A stretch of DNA of 64,000 bases, from the NCBI GenBank assembly GCA_046349435.1, contig JAXMCI010000025.1:1-64000 (forward strand). The letters run 5' to 3'. Below the pieces are notes generated by a model. It did not search any database. It was not told the DNA's origin and saw only the letters and a program-made list of their open reading frames with translations. This DNA comes from JAXMCI01 sp046349435 (GTDB lineage Bacteria > Pseudomonadota > Alphaproteobacteria > Dongiales > Dongiaceae). Made by a program: the position numbers and the translations under genes. Shown one piece after another: positions 20,218 through 29,800 of the stretch. Numbering within the stretch: position 1 is the first letter of the stretch; every line of letters begins with the position of its first letter.

Positions 20218-20675
20218 GCGCCGCCCTCCGGCCGCTGCGGCACGGTGCGGCGGTTCTCCAGCGCGCGCTGGCGGGCGAGCGCCTTGTGCGCCTCGAGGGC
20301 GGCAGGCTCCCAGATCTCGAAATAGGGGCCGCGGCCGACGAAGGCGGCGCTCTCGCCGATCCCGGCATGGGCGGCCAGCGCCGGCGGCAGCACGACGCGG
20401 CCCTCGCCGTCGAAGGGCAGCTGCTTGGCGTCGGCGAAGAGCGTCGAGGAGAGGTCGTCCTCGGCCTCGGAGAAGAGATCCTCCTTCTGCAGGTTGGCGA
20501 CCTGCTGCTCCATCCAGGCGAGGCTGGCGCAATGCACGGCGGGCCGCCGGTAGGACGGGAAGGCGACCAGGCCGGGGAAGCCCTCGGCGCCCAGCGACGT
20601 GCGAAAGGCGGCAGGCACCGACACGCGGCCCTTGCGGTCGATCTTGTTCACGAACGTATCGATGAACAGGGCCAT
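20214..20675 (-). CDS. mraZ: Transcriptional regulator MraZ
   Basis: First gene of the dcw operon. MraZ is a ring-forming DNA-binding protein with two AbrB-like SpoVT swaps; it represses its own operon in the species studied. Both halves show the DxxGR motif: KIDRKGRVSVPAAFR (~10-24) and FDGEGRVVLPPALAAHAG (~87-104). ATG 20675 gives 153 aa, with AGGGG seven bases upstream. Upstream at 20764-20808 are five TGGG repeats in 10-bp register, the known kind of MraZ site. Confidence 0.96.
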   Translation of the reverse strand: MALFIDTFVNKIDRKGRVSVPAAFRTSLGAEGFPGLVAFPSYRRPAVHCASLAWMEQQVANLQKEDLFSEAEDDLSSTLFADAKQLPFDGEGRVVLPPALAAHAGIGESAAFVGRGPYFEIWEPAALEAHKALARQRALENRRTVPQRPEGGA

Positions 20676-20763
20676 CGCGATCCCCTGCAGCCCTCCGTCG
20701 CCCTCATCCCCGACGGCCGGGCTCCCCCACCGAGCCGGCCCGTATTGCACCCTCGGTCCGTGA

Positions 20764-20808
20764 TGGGTGGATGTGGGATATCATGGGAAATTATGGGCGT
20801 CAATGGGC
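20764..20808. promoter_or_regulatory. MraZ boxes: five TGGG direct repeats, 10-bp period
   Basis: TGGG occurs at exactly 20764, 20774, 20784, 20794 and 20804 on the plus strand, as TGGGT, TGGGA, TGGGA, TGGGC and TGGGC, each separated by five bases. MraZ is known to bind direct repeats of TGGGN with 5-nt spacers. The array lies 89-133 bp upstream of mraZ and overlaps the proposed promoter, which fits autorepression of the whole cluster. Confidence 0.85.
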
Positions 20809-20819
20809 GCTCCAGTAAA
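20790..20819 (-). promoter_or_regulatory. Candidate dcw promoter upstream of mraZ
   Basis: On the minus strand TTTACT (20814-20819) and CATAAT (20790-20795) are separated by 18 bp, a plausible sigma-70 pair. An alternative, TTGACG with a weak TATCCC, lies a few bases further down. Both overlap the MraZ repeats. This leaves a leader of about 110 nt before the mraZ ATG. Confidence 0.5.
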
Positions 20820-20847
20820 TCCGGGGGAAATTCAGCGCCTTAGGAAG

Positions 20848-20879
20848 TTATCAACAGGGTCGACTGGATCTGTGGACAA
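20848..20879. promoter_or_regulatory. Pair of inverted DnaA-box-like 9-mers
   Basis: TTATCAACA (20848-20856, plus strand) and TTGTCCACA (20871-20879, minus strand) each differ by one base from the DnaA box TTATNCACA. They form an imperfect palindrome, GTTATCAACAG and CTGTGGACAAC, around a 10-bp centre. They lie about 30-60 bp upstream of the proposed mraZ promoter. DnaA control of division genes would make sense, but both boxes are imperfect. Confidence 0.3.
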
Positions 20880-21001
20880 CAACCGCGGATGGCGACCTGC
20901 CGGGGTCAAGTCGAGGCAGGCGCAACGATGGCCGGCCATTTCGTTCTTTCTTTGTTCTTGCCGTGACGAATCCGCGGCCCTTCTGCGGCATGGCGCCGGG
21001 C

Positions 21002-21064
21002 CTGAGGCCCCGGCCTGAGGCGGGGGCTGAGGCCAGGGCCTGAGGCCAGGGGGGGGCCTGAGGC
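21002..21064. repeat. Degenerate CTGAGGC array downstream of rnpB
   Basis: CTGAGGC occurs five times, starting at 21002, 21015, 21027, 21040 and 21058, within a G-rich run that includes eight consecutive G. It begins about 25 bp past the 3' end of rnpB (minus strand). As transcribed it reads GCCTCAG repeats with C-runs, so it could slow or stop polymerase. The remaining bases up to 20880 show no gene. Confidence 0.5.
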
Positions 21065-21088
21065 AAGGGCCGAAGCCGATGGGGGAAG

Positions 21089-21493
<405 letters not shown>

Positions 21494-21496
21494 CTG

Positions 21497-21525
21497 TAGC
21501 TAGGCCCCGCGCCGCGCCGGGTCAA
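21497..21525 (-). promoter_or_regulatory. rnpB promoter
   Basis: On the minus strand TTGACC (21520-21525) and TAGCTA (21497-21502) are spaced by exactly 17 bp. The RNA would start 4-7 bases further on, right at the first bases of P1. This is the clearest sigma-70 promoter in the main gene-dense part. Confidence 0.75.
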
Positions 21526-21565
21526 CCGGGCTTGGGGCCTGCCATCCGATTTACCGGCAATTCCC

Positions 21566-21583
21566 GGGATTGCCGGCAATCCC
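21566..21583. terminator. Palindrome after the EamA gene
   Basis: GGGATTGCCGGCAATCCC is a perfect 18-base palindrome 7 bp past the EamA stop codon (minus strand). A related half, GGGAATTGCCGGTAAATC, follows directly. It could terminate the ABC-F/EamA operon just before the rnpB promoter, but there is no U-run. Confidence 0.45.
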
Positions 21584-21589
21584 TGCCGC

Positions 21590-22471
21590 TCAGATCCCGC
21601 CCTTGGTCGCCGGCTCGACCAGCTTCGGCCGGCGGAACACGATGATGCCGACGCCGACGATGGTCAGCGCCGCGCCGGCCAGCATCACCAGGGTCAGGCT
21701 CTCGCCCAGGATGAGCACGCCGGAGAGCACCCCGAAGACCGGCACCAGCAGGGTGAAGGGGATCACCTGGTTGACCGCGAAGCGGCGCATCATGCGGTAC
21801 CAGACGCTGTAGCCGAACAGGGTCACCAGCACGGCCTGGAACAGGGCCGAGGCCCAGACCCGCCAGTCGGCGGCGGCGAGCGCCGCCAGCTGGCCGTGCT
21901 CGGTCAGCGCCGAGACGATCAGCAGCTGCGGCGCGGCGATGATCGCCACCCAGCCGTTCAGCGACAGCACGTCGAGCGCGTCGCCCAGCCCCTTCATCAT
22001 CATGCTGGCGACCGACCAGATGCAGGCGGCGATCACCACCAGGGCCAGCGAGCCGAGCGCCGGGTCGGCGCGCGGCGCGCCGGCGATCAGCGCCACCCCG
22101 GCGAAGGCGAAGGCCATGCCGAGCAGCCGCCGCCAGCCCAGCCGGTCGCGGTAGAAGAGCGCGGCGAGCAGCGAGGCGAAGGGCACCTGCAGCTGGATGG
22201 CGATCGCCGTGGTCGAGACGTCGAGATGGCGCACGCCGAGGAAGAACAGGCTGAAATGCACGACGCCGAGCAGCGTGCCGAGGCCGAGCAGCGCGCCCCA
22301 GCGCTCCGTCGGCCATTTCAGCACCGGCAGCAGCAGCAGCCCGACGACGATGAAGCGCAGCGCGACGAACAGGATCGGCGGCATCTGCGCCAGCCCGACC
22401 TTGACGACGACGATGTTGAGTCCCCAGACCATGGTGACCAGCACCAGCAGGGCGACGTCGCGCGGCGTCAT
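21590..22471 (-). CDS. EamA/RhaT-family drug/metabolite transporter
   Basis: Inner-membrane protein of the DMT superfamily with ten hydrophobic spans in two EamA repeats. It starts VALLVLVTMVWGLNIVVVKVG, the usual first helix with its conserved WG. ATG 22471 lies in an ATGA overlap with the frame-corrected ABC-F stop, giving 293 aa, the family length. Substrate is unknown; relatives export amino acids or related metabolites (YdcZ/RarD-like groups). It is the last gene of the djlA-like/ABC-F/EamA operon. Confidence 0.9.
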   Translation of the reverse strand: MTPRDVALLVLVTMVWGLNIVVVKVGLAQMPPILFVALRFIVVGLLLLPVLKWPTERWGALLGLGTLLGVVHFSLFFLGVRHLDVSTTAIAIQLQVPFASLLAALFYRDRLGWRRLLGMAFAFAGVALIAGAPRADPALGSLALVVIAACIWSVASMMMKGLGDALDVLSLNGWVAIIAAPQLLIVSALTEHGQLAALAAADWRVWASALFQAVLVTLFGYSVWYRMMRRFAVNQVIPFTLLVPVFGVLSGVLILGESLTLVMLAGAALTIVGVGIIVFRRPKLVEPATKGGI

Positions 22472-24299
22472 CCCGGGCGGTCCGCGGCGGCCGCCTCGCG
22501 CTTCTCCTCGAGCTCCAGCCAGCGCAGCTCGGCCGCCGCGAGCTCCCCTGGGCGGCGCCGAGCCGCCCGGTCGCGGCGGCGAAGCCGGCGGGATCGCGGC
22601 CGTAGAGGCCGGGGTCGGCCAGCCGCTTCTCCAGCCCCGCGATCTCGGCCTCGAGCGCGGCCAGCCGCTCGGGCAGCTGCGCCAGCTCGCGCTGCTCCTG
22701 GTAGCCCAGCCGCGGCGCGCGGGCCGGCCGGCGGGCGGCCGGCGCGGCCGCTGCCGCCGGGCGCGCGACCGCCGCCGCGGGCGGCGGCGGCGGGCGCTGC
22801 CGGAGATAGTCGGCATAGCCGCCGGAATATTCGGCGACCCGGCCGCCGCCCTCGACGGCGATGACGCTGGTCACCAGCCGGTCGAGGAAGTCGCGGTCGT
22901 GGCTGACCAGCAGCAGCGTGCCGTCATAGTCGTCGAGCACCTCCTGCAGCAGGTCGAGCGTCTCCATGTCGAGGTCGTTGGTCGGCTCGTCGAGCACCAG
23001 CAGGTTGCTCGGCCGGGCGAAGAGCAGGGCGAGCAGCAGCCGGGCGCGCTCGCCGCCCGACAGGCTGCCGACCGGCATCAGCGCCTGGCGGTCCTCGAAC
23101 AGGAAGTCGCGGAGGTAGGCCACCACGTGGCGCTGCTGGCCGCGCACCTCGATGCTGTCGCCGCCGCCCGGCGCCAGCGTCCGCCACAGGGTCGCCGCCG
23201 GGTCGAGGGCGGCGCGCTGCTGGTCGAAATAGAGCGGCCGGACGTTGGTGCCGAGCCGCAGGCTGCCGGCGTCGGGCGCCAGCTCGCCGGTCAGCAGCCG
23301 CAGCAGCGTCGTCTTGCCGGCGCCGTTGGCGCCGATCACGCCGATGCGGTCGCCGCGCAGGATGCGGGTGGAGAAGCCGGCGACGATCGGGCGCGGCCCG
23401 TCCGGGCCGGGGAAGGACTTGGCGATCGCCTCGGCCTCGATCACCAGCTCGCCGCCGGCCTCGGCGGCCGACAGGGCGAGCCTGGCGCGCCCGGCGGCGG
23501 CGATGCGCTCGGCGCGCGCCTTGCGCAGCCCGACGAGGCGGCGCAGCCGGCCCTCGTTGCGCTTGCGCCGGGCGGTCACGCCGCGCCTCAGCCAGTGGGT
23601 CTCGGCGGCGATCCTGCGGTCCAGCCGGTGGGCGGCCGCCTCCTCGGCCTCGGCGACCTCGGCGGCCCAGGCCTCGAACTCGGCGAAGCCGATCTCGCGC
23701 TCGCGGATGCGGCCGCGGTCGAGCCACAGGATGCGGCGGGTCAGCCGGCGCAGGAAGGCGCGGTCGTGGCTGATCGTCAGCAGCCCGCCGCGGAAGCCGG
23801 CGAGCTCCTCCTCCAGCCACTCGATGGTCGGCAGGTCGAGATGGTTGGTCGGCTCGTCGAGCAGCAGGATGTCGGGCTCGCCGACCAGCGCGCGGGCGAG
23901 CGCGGTGCGCCGCGCCTCGCCGCCGGAGAGCTCGGCGACCGGCCGGTCCGGGGGCAGGGACAGGCGGTCGAGCACGGCGCCCACCCGGTGGTGGTCGGGA
24001 TCGCCGGCCGGCCCGAGCCCGGCCGCGACATGCGCCGCGACCGTCTCGCCGGCCCGCCGCTCGATCTCCTGCGGCAGGTAGGCGATCGCCGTGCCGGGCT
24101 GCACGAAGCGCTCGCCGGAATCGGGCTCGACCAGCCCGGCCAGCATCTTCAGCAGGGTCGACTTGCCGCTGCCGTTGCGCCCGACCAGGCAGGCTCCGTC
24201 GCCGCGGCCGAGCCCCAGCGTGATGCCGTCGAGCAGCGGCGCGCCGCCGAATCCGAGGCGCGCCTCGCGCAGCGCGAGGAGGGGGATGGCGGGCGGCAA
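22468..24299 (-). CDS. ABC-F family ATPase (Uup-like), frame broken near the 3' end
   Basis: Soluble protein with two ABC domains and no membrane spans. Domain 1 has LVGRNGSGKSTLLKML and LSGGEARRTALARALVGEPDILLLDEPTNHLDL; domain 2 has GVIGANGAGKTTLLRLL and GSLSGGERARLLLALLF with DEPTNDLDM. A charged linker lies between them, and after domain 2 there is an Ala/Pro stretch and a coiled coil (LPERLAALEAEIAGLEKRL) as in Uup/EttA-type ribosome or DNA-associated factors. Near 22546 one base appears to be missing. Correction gives the tail ELAAAELRWLELEEKREA and a TGA at 22468 overlapping the EamA ATG. The start is a TTG at 24299, 4 bp after the djlA-like stop; no better start exists before the first P-loop. 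Confidence 0.88.
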
Positions 24300-24303
24300 C
24301 GGG

Positions 24304-25089
24304 CTACTTCAGGCCGCGGTCCCGGGCGACCCGGTCATAGGCGGCGTTGACGGCCGCCATCTTGGCGGTGGCGACGTCGAGGAACTCCTGCGGCAGGCCC
24401 TCGGCGATCAGCCGGTCGGGATGCATCTCGCGGATCAGCTTGCGGTAGGCGGCCTTGATCTCGGCGTCGCTCATCGAGCGGTCGATGCCGAGCACGTGGT
24501 AGGGATCTGCCTCGTCGGGGCCGAGATGGCCGCTGCGCAGCCGCTCGAAGGCGGTCTCGTCGAAGCCGAAGATGGCCGCCACCTGGCGGAGATAGCCGAG
24601 CTCCTCGGCGCCGACCTTGCCGTCGGCCTTGGCGATGTGGAAGAGGCCGTCGAGCAGCTCCTCCAGCACCGGCGAGCCGGGCGTGAACATGCCGGCGACC
24701 TGCCGGGCATAGGGCTCGAACCCGCCGGCGTCGCGGCGCGCCTGGTCGAACAGCCGGCCGACGTTGCGCAGCTCCTCGGGCGGCACCCGGAAGACCTGCT
24801 TGAAGGCCGCGACCTCGGAGCGGCTGACCACGCCGTCGGCCTTGGCCATCTTCGCGCCGAGCACGATGACCGCGATGGTGAAGGCGATCCGCTTGGTCCC
24901 CAGCCGGTCCTGCGCCTCGGCCGCCGCGGCGTCGGCCGGCGCGTCGGCCCCGGCACCGGCCGGCACCGGCTGCTGCGCCGCGCGCAGCGCGTCGACGGCA
25001 TGGCCCGCCACCGCGCCGACCAGCGCGCCGATCGGCCCGCCGAGCGCGAAGCCGGCGGCCCCGCCCAGGATCTTCCCCCAGATGCTCAT
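24304..25089 (-). CDS. TerB-J-domain co-chaperone (DjlA-like)
   Basis: 261 aa. The N-terminus is a glycine-rich hydrophobic segment, GKILGGAAGFALGGPIGALV, a possible membrane anchor as in DjlA. Residues ~60-170 form a TerB-like helical domain (AKMAKADGVVSRSEVAAF, HIAKADGKVGAEE). The C-terminal ~65 residues are a J domain with the HPD motif in REMHPDRL. Proteins of this layout stimulate DnaK at the inner membrane. ATG 25089 was chosen since the family starts just before the glycine-rich segment; an ATG five codons upstream is possible. It is the first gene of the operon with ABC-F and EamA. Confidence 0.88.
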   Translation of the reverse strand: MSIWGKILGGAAGFALGGPIGALVGAVAGHAVDALRAAQQPVPAGAGADAPADAAAAEAQDRLGTKRIAFTIAVIVLGAKMAKADGVVSRSEVAAFKQVFRVPPEELRNVGRLFDQARRDAGGFEPYARQVAGMFTPGSPVLEELLDGLFHIAKADGKVGAEELGYLRQVAAIFGFDETAFERLRSGHLGPDEADPYHVLGIDRSMSDAEIKAAYRKLIREMHPDRLIAEGLPQEFLDVATAKMAAVNAAYDRVARDRGLK

Positions 25090-25426
25090 GACGGGGCGCA
25101 CCATAATAGGTGACGGCGCCGGGCGCCATGCCTGCAGCTTGCCGGGCCTGGGCAGCCCGTGTGCTGCTACGTCTCCGAGCTTGAGATGACGCGATAGGTG
25201 CCGGATGGCGCAGACTGCTAGCCCAGGATAGAGCAACTCCGAACGGCGGCGGGCATAGGGAGGTGACAAGCCGGGCCCTTGCTGGCCTCGAGAGGCATAT
25301 CCTGAGGCCAGCTCAAGCGCCGGGCTTGACCCCTTGTACGCACCAGAATGCGTCCTGCGTTAACTGGCAGCGGAGATCGCATGACACCAACGCCCCGAGA
25401 CCGACTAGCGGCGCCTCGAGATATCA
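25090..25426. other. Intergenic stretch, one hairpin, no gene seen
   Basis: No supported reading frame. It has mixed GC content. GCTGGCCTC (25281-25289) and GAGGCCAGC (25304-25312) form a perfect 9-bp stem about 115 bp past the orphan gene stop (minus strand), a possible terminator for that gene. Otherwise I see nothing. Confidence 0.5.
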
Positions 25427-26578
25427 TCATGGTGCGGCGAGTATCTCGTTTGCCCAGTCCTCGAACAACCTTTGGCAAGCACGGCTGGCTCGCTCACGGA
25501 AACTCCGGGGCGATTCCAGGGGAAACCTTTTGGCCAGGGCGCTCACACGGGCTCTCCCATTGCCATTGAACCAGCTGGCTGCATTCCGGATGAGGTTTTG
25601 GAACGAAAGTCTCTCGCGCGATATGGCTGTGCCGAGTGGAGTGGTCGTCTGACTATTGATGTGACCGGTGTCATGAAGTCGGCGCCCTGGGTCAAACCCC
25701 TTTCCCGACGGATCGTATAGCCAACTGAGATCGGGATACGAGCTGCCGCGTCGTTGGCCGTTTGGCCCCGGCAAGTACCATTCGCTGAGATAGTCGAGCG
25801 GTTTTCCAGATCCTTCCCTGGTGGCTCCTCCGATATGATGAAAGTTCTGGGCAATCTGCGGGAATTTCTCTCGCAGGTATTTGCGACATTCTTGTGCTAC
25901 AATATCCAAATCTCCTTGAGTAAGTGGACTGCCTCTGCGGCCGAAGTTGTGGATTGCCTGGATGACGGAGTCAACGAGTGTTTCAACCTCATCCTTCGGC
26001 GTTCCGTCTTCGATAAATCTTGGCAGTTCATCGATTTGATCTTCTAAAGTGATCGTGCCGCGCCTGGGTTCGTCGCGTGACAATTCGTCATTGCTATTGA
26101 ACCAATCAGAATAGTTCGGTCTAGATAATTTATGGCCCGTCGCGTGAGTGACGAATTGGTCCGACGGTATAATTCCGAAGCTCGTGCCGCCGCGACCATA
26201 TCCGGCGATTTTGTTGCGATGACCATCGCGCATGATGTATATCAATCCACCTGCTGCAAGGCTTGCTGCGATCGCGGGTCCTAGACCTGCGGTGAGGCCA
26301 ATGCCGGCTCCGGCCATTGGTGCCAAGTAGCCGGCGATAGCGCCTGGAGTGTTGCCAAACAATTGCGAAGCATTGGCAATGCTAGGATGGGATATTTCTT
26401 GGCCGGCGCGGTAGGCTGATTGAGGTTGCGTGCCGGTATCCGCGACGAGCAGGCCGGAGCGGGAAGGGGGGATGGCGGCGAGGAGGCCTGGAACCTTCGC
26501 TGCAGCCGGCAGGCGACCCGGATCCAGGAGCGGGCGTGCGGCGGAGAACGGTCGGCCTGTGATCGGGCCAACGGCCAT
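25427..26578 (-). CDS. Orphan protein with glycine-rich hydrophobic segment; possible effector
   Basis: 383 aa, not recognised. Clearly AT-richer than its neighbours, with many A/T-ending codons, which suggests transfer. Residues ~1-45 are Pro/Ala-rich, ~80-118 form a glycine-rich hydrophobic stretch (GAIAGYLAPMAGAGIGLTAG), and the rest is polar. The last 150 residues hold SYPDLSWLYDPS, then HINSQTTTPLG and SRERLSFQNLIRNA. That spacing faintly recalls the C-terminal nuclease-like domains of polymorphic toxins (PD ... H-x-N ... RE), but this is a guess. No signal peptide and no obvious immunity gene next to it. ATG 26578 is preceded by GGAGG at five bases and by a strong promoter, so it is very likely expressed. 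Confidence 0.7.
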   Translation of the reverse strand: MAVGPITGRPFSAARPLLDPGRLPAAAKVPGLLAAIPPSRSGLLVADTGTQPQSAYRAGQEISHPSIANASQLFGNTPGAIAGYLAPMAGAGIGLTAGLGPAIAASLAAGGLIYIMRDGHRNKIAGYGRGGTSFGIIPSDQFVTHATGHKLSRPNYSDWFNSNDELSRDEPRRGTITLEDQIDELPRFIEDGTPKDEVETLVDSVIQAIHNFGRRGSPLTQGDLDIVAQECRKYLREKFPQIAQNFHHIGGATREGSGKPLDYLSEWYLPGPNGQRRGSSYPDLSWLYDPSGKGFDPGRRLHDTGHINSQTTTPLGTAISRERLSFQNLIRNAASWFNGNGRARVSALAKRFPLESPRSFRERASRACQRLFEDWANEILAAP

Positions 26579-26625
26579 GGTTGCCTCCGTTGATTGGCGA
26601 GTGCGGGAGCGACTAAGGTATTACT

Positions 26626-26654
26626 ATATTAGCGTAACTATTCATACGTGTAAA
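26626..26654 (-). promoter_or_regulatory. Sigma-70 promoter of the orphan gene
   Basis: On the minus strand TTTACA (26649-26654) and TAATAT (26626-26631) are separated by exactly 17 bp, in a rare AT-rich patch. This is the best consensus match in the window. It gives a leader of about 40 nt before ATG 26578. The rest of the 26579-26874 gap has no other feature I can support. Confidence 0.75.
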
Positions 26655-26874
26655 GCGGTAATCCTGGTCGAGTTGCCGGCCGCTCCCCCGCTCAGCGGCG
26701 CTGCTGAGGTTCGGGCGCGGACGCGAGGCCTGCGTTTCCCTGGAGCGATCGGGGCAGGCGCAAGGGATTGGGAAACTGCATCGTCACGATTGGGCAACGC
26801 GCAGGTACCGGCTCCCGACCATTGCTCCTCCGACGGCAATGCTGTCAGAGTCGCTCACAGAGACGGAGGCGGAC

Positions 26875-29800
26875 ATGGATCGCTGGGAGTTCTGGATCGA
26901 TCGCGGCGGCACCTTCACCGACGTGGTGGCGCGGCGGCCGGACGGGGCGATCGTCACCCACAAGCTGCTGTCGGAGAATCCCGGACGCTACCGCGATGCC
27001 GCGCTGCAGGGCATCCGCGAGCTGCTCGGGCTCGGCGGCGACGACCCGATCCCGGCGGCGGCGATCGCCGCGGTCAAGATGGGCACCACGGTGGCGACCA
27101 ACGCGCTGCTCGAGCGCAAGGGCGACCGCACGCTGCTGGCCATCACCCGCGGCTTCGCCGACCAGCTGCGCATCGCCTACCAGAACCGGCCGCGTCTCTT
27201 CGAGCGGCGCATCCGGCTGCCCGAGCTGCTCTACGAGGCGGTGGTCGAGATCGACGAGCGGGTGACCGCCGAGGGCGAGGTGCTGCGGCCGCTCGACCTC
27301 GCCGCGGCCGAGCGCGAGCTCGCCGCCGCGCACGGCCGCGGCATCCGCTCGATCGCCATCGTGCTGCTGCATGGCTACCGGCACACGGCGCACGAGCAGC
27401 AGCTCGCCGAGGTCGCGCTGCGGCTGGGCTTCACCCAGGTCTCGGTCAGCCACCGGGTCAGCCCGCTGATGAAGCTGGTCGGGCGCGGCGACACCACCGT
27501 GGTCGACGCCTACCTCTCGCCGATCCTGCGGCGCTATGTCGACCGCGTCGCGGGCGAGCTCGGCGCGGCGCGGCTGCTCTTCATGCAGTCGAACGGCGGG
27601 CTGGCCGAGGCCCGCGCCTTCCAGGGCAAGGACAGCATCCTGTCGGGCCCGGCCGGCGGCATCGTCGGCGCGGTCGAGACGGCGCGCGCCGCCGGCTTCG
27701 GGGAGATCATCGGCTTCGACATGGGCGGCACCTCGACCGACGTCTCCCACTATGACGGCGAGTACGAGCGCGCCTTCGAGACCCTGGTCGCCGGCGTGCG
27801 CATGCGCGCCCCGATGATGCAGATCCACACCGTGGCGGCGGGCGGCGGCTCGATCCTGCATTTCGACGGCAGCCGCTTCCGGGTCGGGCCCGACTCCGCC
27901 GGCGCCGATCCGGGGCCGGCCTGCTACCGCCGCGGCGGGCCGCTGACCGTCACCGACTGCAACGTCATGCTCGGCAAGCTGCAGCCCGCGTTCTTTCCCG
28001 CCCTGTTCGGGCCGGGCGGCGACCAGCCGCTCGACCGCGCCGTGGTCGAGGCGCGCTTCGCCGAGCTCGCCGCGGAGATCGCCGCCGCGACCGGCCGCCC
28101 GGCCGACCCCGCCGCCGCGGCCGAGGGCTTCCTGCGCATCGCCGTCGAGAACATGGCCAACGCGATCAAGGAGATCTCGATCCAGCGCGGCTACGACGTC
28201 ACCGAGTACACGTTGTGCTGCTTCGGCGGCGCCGGCGGCCAGCATGCCTGCCTGGTCGCCGACGCGCTCGGCATGACCCGGGTGCTGCTGCATCCGCTGG
28301 CCGGCGTGCTGTCGGCCTACGGCATGGGGCTGGCCGACCAGCGGGTGCTGCGCGAGCGCGCCGTCGAGGCGACGCTGGCGCCGGCCCTGCTGCCGCGGTT
28401 GTCGGCCGTCGCCGGCGATCTCGCCGCCGAGGCGACGGCGGCCCTGGCCGCCCAGGGCGTGCCGGAAGGCGCCGTCGCCGTGCTGCAGCGGCTGCATCTG
28501 CGCTATGCCGGGACCGACGCGGCGCTGGTGGTGACCCTGCGCGCCGGGCTGCTCGAGGACGCGGCGGCCGCGGCGGCGGTGGCCGAGATCGTCGGGGGCT
28601 TCGAGGCGGCGCACCGCCAGCGCTACGGCTTCGTCGTGCCGGGCAAGGCGCAGATCGTCGAGGCCGTCTCCGTCGAGGCAGTGGGACGGCCCGAGGAGGC
28701 GGGGCGGCACGGGCCGGTGGTGGCGGTGCCGGGCGCCGGCGCGCCGGCCCCCGCGCCGCTCGCCCGCGTCGCCATGCGCAGCGACGGCGCCGCGCGCGAG
28801 GCGCCGGTCTTCCGCCGCGAGCAGCTGCGCGCCGGCGACCGCGTCGCCGGCCCGGCGATCGTCGCCGAGGCGACCGCCACGACGATCATCGAGCCGGGCT
28901 GGCGCGGCGAGCTGACCGCGGCGGGCGACCTCGTGCTCACCCGCGTCGTGCCGCTGGCCCGCGCCGCGGCGGTCGGCACCGCCGTCGATCCCGTCATGCT
29001 CGAGGTCTTCAACAACCTCTTCATGTCGATCGCCGAGCAGATGGGGTCGACGCTGGAGAAGACCAGCTACTCCGTCAACATCAAGGAGCGGCTCGACTTC
29101 TCCTGCGCCATCTTCGACCGGCAGGGGCAATTGATCGCCAACGCGCCGCACATGCCGGTGCATCTCGGCTCGATGGGCGAGAGCGTCGAGACGGTGATCC
29201 GGGCGCGCGCCGGCACCATGGCGCCGGGCGACGTCTACGTGCTGAACGCGCCCTACAACGGCGGCACGCACCTGCCCGACATCACGGTGATCACCCCGGT
29301 CTTCGACGAGGCGGGCGGCGCCATCCTGTTCTACGTCGCCAGCCGCGGCCACCACGCCGACGTCGGCGGCATCACCCCCGGCTCGATGCCGCCCGACAGC
29401 CGCTCGGTCGAGGAGGAGGGCGTGCTGATCGACAACTTCGTGCTGGTCGAGCGCGGCCGCTTCCGCGAGGCCGAGGTCCGCGCCCTGCTCGGCAGCGGGC
29501 GCTGGCCGGCGCGCAACGTCGACCAGAACGTCGCCGACCTGCAGGCGCAGATCGCCGCCAACGAGAAGGGCGTGCAGGAGCTGCGCCGCATGGTGGCGCA
29601 TTTCGGCCTCGACGTCGTGCACGCCTATATGGGCCACGTCCAGGACAATGCCGAGGAGCAGGTGCGCCGCGTGCTGGGCGTGCTCAAGGACGGCAGCTTC
29701 ACCTACGAGATGGACGACGGCAGCCGCATCGCCGTCGCCATCCGCATCGACCAGGCGGCGCGCCGCGCGGTGATCGACTTCGCCGGCACCAGCCCGCAGC

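Noticed and set aside
20848..20879. Chromosomal replication origin
   Set aside because: Only two imperfect DnaA-like boxes, no AT-rich unwinding region, and no dnaA, hemE or parAB genes nearby.
25427..26654. Prophage or transposon insertion around the orphan gene
   Set aside because: No integrase, transposase, tRNA or direct-repeat boundary is visible; only the composition suggests transfer.
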